Source: an uncultured Prevotella sp. (lineage in GTDB: Bacteria; Bacteroidota; Bacteroidia; Bacteroidales; Bacteroidaceae). From it: DNA of 7,255 bases. Positions 1-5,500 of this stretch are shown here, piece after piece. A program made the translations under genes and the position numbers. Every line of letters begins with the position of its first letter. Position 1 is the stretch's first letter. Location of the stretch: NCBI GenBank assembly GCA_900543975.1, contig UQTI01000091.1, positions 1 through 7,255 of the forward strand, in the 5' to 3' direction. The notes below the pieces were generated by a model that saw only the letters and a program-made list of their open reading frames with translations, was not told where the DNA came from and did not search any database.

Positions 1-131
1 CCCGCTTCACAATTTCTTGCAAAGTAAAAATAAAAGTAATAAAAAGATGCGTACATTTTCATAACTATATGTTTTATCTTGTTTTTATATGTTTTTTGTT
101 TCTTTTTGTTTTAATCTTGTTTTATTGCTTG

Positions 132-163
132 CAAATGTATAACATTTTTTTCTTACAAACAAG
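132..163 (-). promoter_or_regulatory. Candidate leftward Bacteroidota-type promoter
   Basis: Read on the minus strand, TACATTTG (139 to 132) fits the Bacteroidota -7 consensus TAnnTTTG exactly. CTTG (163 to 160) lies 20 bp upstream of it and matches the TTG core of the -33 element. It would drive a gene leaving the window on the left. The sequence is so AT-rich that chance matches are likely, and no target gene is visible. Confidence 0.25.
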
Positions 164-274
164 AAAAAAGCAAAAAAATGTCAGATTAAGTGCTTTTTTT
201 CTTGTTTTTAGTAATTTTTACGGCTGTTTTGCCGTCACATGTCATGCTGCTTTGCTCGGGCTTGCTGTTTCGCT

Positions 275-323
275 TTGCTTAGGCTTGCCCTTTTTTGCAT
301 TGCTTAGTCTTGCCCTTTTTTGC
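275..323. repeat. Two-copy 25-bp tandem repeat with a degenerate third copy
   Basis: Positions 275-298 and 300-323 match at 23 of 24 bases (the difference is G283 versus T308), each with core TTGCTTAG followed by CTTGCCC, T6 and GC. The period is 25 bp. A degraded relative (TTGCTCGGGCTTGCTGTTTC) lies just before, at 252-271. The repeat sits 22-70 bases past the stop codon of the TPR gene, so it would be in that transcript's 3' untranslated region. No function is evident; slippage-driven expansion in non-coding DNA is the simplest reading. Confidence 0.75.
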
Positions 324-345
324 TTTGTCCTCTTTTTCTCAACGT

Positions 346-1233
346 TTAGTTGTTGAACACTCCGAACGGGTCTACGCTCTTATAGGCTGTGCGCACCTTG
401 TGCTCCACGCCCTCGGCGGTGTAGTCGCCACTCACACCTTCTGCCATCTTAGGATCCAGTTCGAGCACAGAGCGCATGTCTTCCTCAGCACCTTTCGTGT
501 CGCCCTGGGCCATGCGTATGGCGCCACGCTCCTTGAAGGCTACCACGCTGAAGGGGTTGGCATCGAGCACACGGCCATAGTCGGCAATGGCCTTGTCGTG
601 ATCACCGCTTCTCTCTGCTATGCGTGCCACGAGCAGAAGCACATCCTCGTTGCCCTCTACGTTTTTTTCTAACCATTCGGCATCTTCCGATGCTCCTTTT
701 ACGTCGCCCATGTTCATGAGAAGCTCGCCTCGCAGCAGGCGGGCGGCACCAAAATCGTCCTTTAGAGTGATGGCCTTGGTCAGCAAGGCAATGGCGCTGA
801 TGGCGTTGCCTTGTCCGTTGCATGCGCGGGCATAGTTGAACAGCACCATGGGGTTGTCTTTGTCTGCCTCCATGCCTTTCTCACATGCTGAAGCCATGGC
901 ATCATAGTCTTCCATCATGAACGCCACCTCTGCCATGCGCATAAAGACGGCTACGTTCTGTGGCTGCGCTTCGCCGAGAATCTGTAGCTGCTCAAGAGCC
1001 TGTGACAGCTCGTCGGTGTGCATGTAAGCCTGTGACAGATAATCGCGACACTCAAGGTCTTCTTGTATTGTCAACGCGTGTGTGAAGCATTTCACGGCAT
1101 AGTCGGCCTGTCCTTGCTTCAATGCCCGCACGCCGTCATATTTCAGCGTTTCGAAATTCTTGCTCTCCTCGTCTTTACGTTTTTCTTCTGATGTTTGGCT
1201 GTTGTTGCCGAAGAGTGACTTAAAAAATCCCAT
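346..1233 (-). CDS. Tetratricopeptide-repeat (TPR) protein, cytosolic
   Basis: This 295-residue protein is built almost wholly from TPR-like helical hairpins, a fold that usually serves as a protein-protein interaction scaffold. I count about seven 34-residue units from residue 26 to 262. The best are residues 26-59 (ALKQGQADYAVKCFTHAL), 196-228 (SGDHDKAIADYGRVLDANP) and 229-262 (QGDTKGAEEDMRSVLELDP), which show the usual Gly-8, Ala-20 and Pro-32 pattern. No signal peptide is visible. The N-terminus MGFFKSLFGN is short, aromatic and basic, and could lie against a membrane; that is inference. A charged segment (residues 15-25) links it to the repeats. The C-terminal 33 residues fall outside the repeats and end FGVFNN. 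The ATG at 1233 is chosen because the repeats follow directly and an A-rich leader precedes it. It is transcribed alone from its own strong promoter. The partner is unknown. Confidence 0.93.
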   Translation of the reverse strand: MGFFKSLFGNNSQTSEEKRKDEESKNFETLKYDGVRALKQGQADYAVKCFTHALTIQEDLECRDYLSQAYMHTDELSQALEQLQILGEAQPQNVAVFMRMAEVAFMMEDYDAMASACEKGMEADKDNPMVLFNYARACNGQGNAISAIALLTKAITLKDDFGAARLLRGELLMNMGDVKGASEDAEWLEKNVEGNEDVLLLVARIAERSGDHDKAIADYGRVLDANPFSVVAFKERGAIRMAQGDTKGAEEDMRSVLELDPKMAEGVSGDYTAEGVEHKVRTAYKSVDPFGVFNN

Positions 1234-1276
1234 ATCTTATATTTTTGTTTTAGGTGGGTTTCTTCATGAACCCCGC

Positions 1277-1307
1277 TTTTGTTATGTTTGCTGTTTTGTT
1301 ATGTTTG
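1277..1307. repeat. Perfect 14-bp direct repeat, period 17
   Basis: TTTTGTTATGTTTG occurs at 1277-1290 and again at 1294-1307, separated by CTG. Both copies are identical and lie in the divergent intergenic region, inside the predicted 5' untranslated region of the TPR gene. Each copy contains TATGTTTG, a perfect plus-strand Bacteroidota -7 box (TAnnTTTG). It could be a paired binding site or a duplicated promoter element; the sequence alone does not decide. Confidence 0.8.
1278..1307 (+). promoter_or_regulatory. Candidate promoter for the head-GIN lipoprotein gene
   Basis: TTTG at 1278-1281 and TATGTTTG at 1300-1307 are separated by 18 bp, one less than the usual 19-21 bp between -33 and -7 elements in Bacteroidota. 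If used, transcription would begin near 1313 and leave a leader of about 225 bases before the ATG at 1539. No better-spaced pair was found nearer the gene. TATGCTTG at 1465-1472 resembles a -7 box but has no matching -33 element. Confidence is low because T-rich DNA gives such matches readily. Confidence 0.28.
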
Positions 1308-1312
1308 ATTTA

Positions 1313-1341
1313 GGGCGTGCTGTGATGACCATAACAGCCCC
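1313..1341 (-). promoter_or_regulatory. Possible hairpin in the TPR gene 5' leader
   Basis: On the minus strand GGG-GCTGT, a ten-base loop, and ACAGC-CCC can pair, with three extra bases (ACG) bulged on the 3' arm. It would form within about 40 bases of the predicted transcription start of the TPR gene and around 80 bases before its ATG. No known riboswitch class is recognised. Stability is modest, so it may be incidental. Confidence 0.25.
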
Positions 1342-1360
1342 ACATATTTATTATAGAGAA

Positions 1361-1391
1361 CAAAGTTAATGGAAAGATATTTATCCACAAA
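1361..1391 (-). promoter_or_regulatory. Bacteroidota-type promoter of the TPR gene
   Basis: On the minus strand TTTG (1391 to 1388) is followed after exactly 19 bp by TAACTTTG (1368 to 1361). This matches both the -33 TTTG and the -7 TAnnTTTG of the primary sigma factor of Bacteroidota, with ideal spacing. The start would fall near 1355, giving a leader of about 120 bases before the ATG at 1233. The -33 element overlaps a DnaA-box sequence at 1381-1389. Confidence 0.7.
1381..1389 (+). promoter_or_regulatory. Perfect DnaA-box consensus overlapping the TPR promoter
   Basis: TTATCCACA is an exact match to the bacterial DnaA-box consensus TTATnCACA. It overlaps the first two bases of the -33 element (1388-1391) of the TPR gene promoter, so a bound DnaA could compete with RNA polymerase. 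I saw no second box nearby, so a replication origin is not indicated. A single 9-mer may arise by chance. Confidence 0.35.
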
Positions 1392-1431
1392 ATATTCTCT
1401 CATTATTTAGGCTTTTTTTGATTATCTTGCA

Positions 1432-1451
1432 TGTAGTGAAAAAAAACTACA
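1432..1451. promoter_or_regulatory. 6-bp inverted repeat upstream of the head-GIN gene
   Basis: TGTAGT (1432-1437) and ACTACA (1446-1451) are perfect inverted repeats separated by eight bases that are A except for one G. The element lies about 90 bases before the ATG at 1539 and could be an operator for a dimeric regulator or a weak hairpin. No known regulator site is recognised. Confidence 0.3.
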
Positions 1452-1538
1452 ATGGTTGCAACTTTATGCTTGCTTCGCTCGTCTTATAGATGAAAAGAAA
1501 AACAAGATTGTAAAAAGAAAAAACAAAGACGAACGATT

Positions 1539-2351
1539 ATGAAAATAAAGATGACAAAAATGTTTATGATTGCTGTGGCTGCCATCATGTTTGTGGCGTG
1601 CGACAGTCGTGCTGTCGGCACAAACAATAACAGCAATGCTGCAGAGAACGCGCTTGAGACAAAGGCAAGTAAAAGGGAAATGACCGTGTTGCGCAAGTTG
1701 AATTATTTCAACTCCATAAAAGTCAATGTGCCGTGTGATGTCTATTTTATGCAGGGCAACGCATCGAAGGCACGCATTGTAGGAACGCAAGAGGCAATAA
1801 GCAAACTGGAGTTTGTCGTTGACAGAAATGGACAACTGAGCATCTCAAGCAAGAAATCGTGCAACAACTTCTTCTCTAATTGCAATACAGAGAATCTGAA
1901 GATTTATCTCACATCAATAGACCTCATTGCGCTTAACTTGATGGGGGCAGGCGACTTCAAGACGCTGACGCCTATAGACACCGATAACCTGAGTGTAGCC
2001 ATGTCGGGAGCGGGAGATATAGACTTTGAGAAGCCTGTTATCTGTGACAACTTTAGCGTTGTGCTGCGTGGAGCTGGCGATATCGACTTCAAGAGTGTCG
2101 AGACAAGGAAGGCAAGCGTGGAGCTGTATGGAACGGGCGACATTGACGTTAACCTTCACAAGGTTGTAAGCACCGACATCTCTGTTAAGGGAACTGGCGA
2201 CGTGGATGTCAACTTTGACCGTTGCGGCTCGGCCTCTTGTTCTCTCTACGGCACAGGCGATATAGAGCTGTCGGGTTCTCTGCGTTCTTTCTCACAGAAG
2301 AAATATGGTACAGGAAACATCGATTCTGAGAAACTCAAAATAGCAAGATAA
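1539..2351 (+). CDS. Head-GIN domain (DUF2807-type) lipoprotein
   Basis: The 270-residue product begins with a lipoprotein signal: basic MKIKMTK, a hydrophobic stretch, then FVAC with Cys21 as the likely lipidated residue. The residues after Cys21 (DSR) are not the acidic run typical of Bacteroidota surface export, so a periplasmic face is possible; that is inference. After a polar Asn/Ala linker (residues 25-45) comes the family's opening strand, around FNSIKVNVPCDVYFMQG (57-73). Then seven G-A/T-G-D/N turns occur at residues 136, 157, 178, 198, 218, 238 and 257, a 19-21-residue period as expected for a right-handed beta-solenoid. The family is annotated in databases as a putative autotransporter adhesin head domain, but its function is largely unproven. 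ATG codons at 1551 and 1560 could also start it without changing the mature protein. It is divergent from the TPR gene and monocistronic, ending at a strong terminator. Confidence 0.92.
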   Translation: MKIKMTKMFMIAVAAIMFVACDSRAVGTNNNSNAAENALETKASKREMTVLRKLNYFNSIKVNVPCDVYFMQGNASKARIVGTQEAISKLEFVVDRNGQLSISSKKSCNNFFSNCNTENLKIYLTSIDLIALNLMGAGDFKTLTPIDTDNLSVAMSGAGDIDFEKPVICDNFSVVLRGAGDIDFKSVETRKASVELYGTGDIDVNLHKVVSTDISVKGTGDVDVNFDRCGSASCSLYGTGDIELSGSLRSFSQKKYGTGNIDSEKLKIAR

Positions 2352-2408
2352 TTCTTGCTTGTTGCCATAAAGAAAAGAATTTTTTGACAAGAACGGTGCT
2401 TTAGTACC

Positions 2409-2453
2409 AAAAAAAAGAAATCGTCCTTCGTTTGAGGGCGATTTCTTTTTTTT
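2409..2453. terminator. Symmetric bidirectional intrinsic terminator
   Basis: An uninterrupted 20-bp stem runs from A8-GAAATCGTCCTT on the left to the matching GAGGGCGATTTC-T8 on the right, with the five-base loop CGTTT (2429-2433). Two of the pairs are G-T wobbles (2424/2438 and 2428/2434). Read on either strand the stem ends in eight T residues, so it can stop both the head-GIN transcript (stop at 2351) and the giant LRR transcript (stop at 2508), which converge here. Confidence 0.92.
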
Positions 2454-2486
2454 AATTGTTGTTTTTTATTTGTTGTTCCTTATTGT

Positions 2487-2530
2487 CATTTGACAATCTT
2501 CTTCTTTTCATTTGACAACCTTCTTCTTTC
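2487..2530. repeat. 22-bp tandem duplication spanning the end of the LRR gene
   Basis: Positions 2487-2508 and 2509-2530 match at 20 of 22 bases (differences at the 11th and 22nd base). The inner copy encodes the last residues and most of the stop codon of the giant LRR gene on the minus strand. The outer copy lies beyond the stop and still reads Lys-Lys-Lys-Ile-Val-Lys-stop in the +1 frame, so it looks like a duplicated gene end left in the 3' untranslated region. Confidence 0.85.
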
Positions 2531-5500
2531 CGTTCACAATGTAGATGCCTGGAGCAGTTGGAGCTGTAACACGCACACCCTGGAGGGTATGGATGACAGG
2601 CTTTTTGCCGTCGGCCCACGTTGTTGCATCTATGCCCGTGGCATCAGAAAGGTTAAACGCATAGGGAGCCTTCGTGTTGGAAACCAAGAGGTAAGCCTCG
2701 CCCTTGCGAACCACGACCGTGGCATCGTCTGCCTCCACCTTTGTGAAGAAGCCTGCTTCGGCTTCGAGGATGTAGCCATTGGCTTTAGCGAGATCGGCAG
2801 CGCGCATGATGTTGGTTGCAGACACAAGGTCGTTCTCTGGCATGATGTCCATGGCTCCTGTGGCAAGAGGCACAGCCAAAGTTTTTGTTCCTGCTTCTGG
2901 CTTACCCATGCGACGTATCAGCATAGGAGTGCCAGCTGGCACCTTACCCGTGATCTTGTTGATCTTAAGGCCTTCGTCCATCACCTGCACGGCAAATGCC
3001 TCGATGTCGGTCTGTTCGCTGAGGTTGATGTTGACCATTGGGGTGTAGGTCGAGTACATGCAATACTCGCCCATGCCTATATAAGCATGTGTCTGAGACA
3101 CACTAAGCTTATAAACCAGCAGACAGCTCTTGTCGGCCTTTACCGACGACGGAGCCTTCTTGAGGTCGGGGTCCTTTGACGGGTCTGGCTTCTCTCCAGG
3201 TTTCTCAGGTGTTTCAGAGGACTCGGGAGCAGCGAAGATGTAGACATACTGTGGGGTGAGGAGCTCATAGCTGACTTCTATTGTGTTGCGTTCGTTGGCG
3301 GTGTAGAATTGGCAGTCGCCGACACCAATCTTGATGCCCAGACGTGTCGCACCGACAGTCTTGCAGTCGATGTTCAGCGTTCCCTTGCCGCTAAGCACCA
3401 TCGTCATGCCGTTGTACCAGTCGGCAAACACCTCGTAGCTGTTAACCTCTGTAGGCACGCGGTTGTTCATGACGTTGAGGTCCATAGTGGTGTTAAGCAC
3501 CACACACTGTTCTGTGGCATCGTAGCCATCGCCGTTGTCGGGTATGACGTTGAAGAACACGTTGTCCAAAACCACATTCTCAAGTGTTGACGGCTCGCCC
3601 GTCTTCTCGTCCACAAGCGTGTTGCTGAAGTTGCTGTCATATTCGCCGCGTGTCACAGGCACGTCCACAACATCTTCGTTTGTTATTGAGCGTATGACCG
3701 CGTGCTTCTGCATCTCGTCGCCCAGGAAGATGGCATGTTCAAAGAATATGCCGCCCTCAGGCACAACGATGGCAAGATTCTTGTCGAGCACCAGCGTTCC
3801 GATGTTCATCATGGCAGCCTGTTTGCCTGTAGAGTTCAGCAATGCGTTCTCGCCCTTAATGGTGAACACACCGTCTTCGCCTTCCATGCCATACTTCATG
3901 AACACACCGCTCCAACCGCCGTTTATTATCACGGCACAGTTGTCGATGGTAAGGTTGCCAAGATATGAGTAGATGCCGTCGGCAGAATCGTCGCTCAATT
4001 CGATGTTGAGCATACTGTTCTCGTCGCCCACAATGGTGAGGTTGCCGCCACCACCTTCCATTCCGAATACGCCATAGTTGATGCCGTAGCCATTGCTCTT
4101 CAAGGTGCAGTGTCCCACCACGCGTATGGTGAGGTCGCCGCCTCCGCCGTTGATGGCAGAGTATCTCTCCTTGTATTTTGTTGCGTCAATGGTTGCCCAT
4201 GTCAGCGTCAGCACCTCGCTCTTCGGGTCATAGACCACCGAACCCTTGTCGCCAAGCACGTCGTTGCAGTTCTTCTCATCCACCATCATGCCACATATCT
4301 CAAGCGACACCTTGCGTATGACGGGCGCCTTATATGTGTAGACGCTCTTCGCATACTCGCTACTGTTTATGCCGTCAACGATGTAGGCGTAGATCGTTAC
4401 CGACTGTTCGCTGATGTTTAGCGGCTCGGTGTACACAGCGTAAGACACCTCGTCCTTTGCTGTGCCGTCGGGCACCAACTTATAGTAGAGTGTGCCGGTA
4501 GCGTTGGGGTTGGTTATCGTCACCGTTATAGGCTCTGTGTAGGTGCAACTCTCTTTTGAGAACACCGGATTGTTGAGTGTGATGAAACCCTCGCCTTCCG
4601 TCTTCTGATTGAAGCGGCTCCACGGGTACTTGTCTTTGTAGTTCGATCCCTCAGGCACAATCAGTCGGGTAGTGCTGTAATGATTGTTGTCGAAGGCAGA
4701 AATGTCTGCGTCGGGAGCCGTAGGAGCGTGGCACACGATGTCGGTGAGCGGACAATCCTTGAATATTTCTCTGCCAGACAGTTCTGTTACCGTAGACGGC
4801 AACACCACACGCTTCAAACTTGTGCATGACATAAACAGAGCTTGTGGTATGACGGTCACACCCTCGGGTATGAACATCTCCTTTATTTGTGTGCAGTGTG
4901 CAAAAGCATAGTAGCCAATGGAGCTGACGGTAGCTGGCAACTCGCTCTTGTCGAAGAGCGTATTTTCAAAGGCGTAAGAGCCTATTGTCTTCAGATTGGT
5001 GGGCAGTGTGATGTCTGCCAACATCTCGCAACCGTTGAGCATACCATTTTCAATGGTCTCCATGTCTTTCGGGAACACGAAGCGCTTAAGGCTCTTGCAG
5101 TTGGTAAAGCTGCTGGCAAGCTTTTTCACGGTCTCGGGAATCACCATCTCTTCTATTCCTGAGTTTTCAAAAGCATAGCTCTCGATAGCCGTTAGCCCTG
5201 TGGGGAGCTCCACCTTTTTAAGTGAAACACAATCTCTAAAGGTCGATTCGGGTATTGTGGTGAGCGTCGATGGCAGCCTGACCTCCTTCAGCGCCTCGCA
5301 ACCGTAAAACAGTGCAGTGCCGATAGTCACGCCATCGCAAATGGTCATGCGCTCCAAAGCTTTACAGTCATAGAAAACCCGGTTGCCAAAAGACTTGACG
5401 TTTGCGGGAATAGCGACATCGGTCAGCGCTTCACAACCAGAAAACAGTTTGTTGGGTATTTCTGTCATTCCGCTGGGCAGCGTCACCTTCTTTAGTGATT

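Larger units (their letters stand above)
1..345. other. AT-rich non-coding region downstream of the TPR gene
   Basis: This stretch lies beyond the stop codon of the minus-strand TPR gene and has no convincing gene. The first 220 bases are dominated by T and A tracts. The only longer open frame (plus strand, 69-356) is almost entirely Phe, Leu and Cys, as expected from reading T-rich DNA, and it runs into the end of the TPR gene. A five-base-pair inverted repeat (ACGGC/GCCGT, about 220-235) is present but is not followed by a T run on either strand, so it is not a clear intrinsic terminator. The tandem repeat at 275-323 and a weak leftward promoter candidate are listed separately. A minus-strand ATG at 54-56 opens a frame that leaves the window at position 1. 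Only about 18 Tyr/Phe-rich codons are visible, so I cannot call it a gene. Confidence 0.6.

Noticed and set aside
220..235. Terminator for the TPR gene at the ACGGC/GCCGT inverted repeat
   Set aside because: The stem is only five base pairs and no T run follows it on the minus strand.
69..356. Plus-strand 95-codon frame resembling a small membrane protein
   Set aside because: Its hydrophobicity comes from T-rich DNA and the tandem repeat (nearly all Phe, Leu, Cys). It has no recognisable start context and it overlaps the end of the TPR gene.
295..672. Plus-strand 125-codon frame
   Set aside because: It is antisense to the well-supported TPR gene and starts inside the tandem repeat. The sequence is His- and Cys-rich with no domain character.
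1381..1389. Replication origin suggested by the DnaA box
   Set aside because: Only one box was seen, with no box cluster, and no dnaA, dnaN or rep gene is present. It is better read as a possible regulatory site or a chance match.
1464..1835. Minus-strand 123-codon frame
   Set aside because: It is antisense to the start of the head-GIN gene and ends in low-complexity Phe/Ser sequence from the A-rich leader; no domain is visible.
2490..3179. Plus-strand 229-codon frame antisense to the LRR gene
   Set aside because: The minus strand has clear domain structure and a sorting-like C-terminus here. The plus-strand product is His/Cys/Trp-rich without family features, and it would begin after the shared terminator without a promoter.
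3535..3972. Plus-strand 145-codon frame
   Set aside because: It is a mirror of the regular codon pattern in the glycine-rich part of the giant gene; no signal, domain or promoter is apparent.
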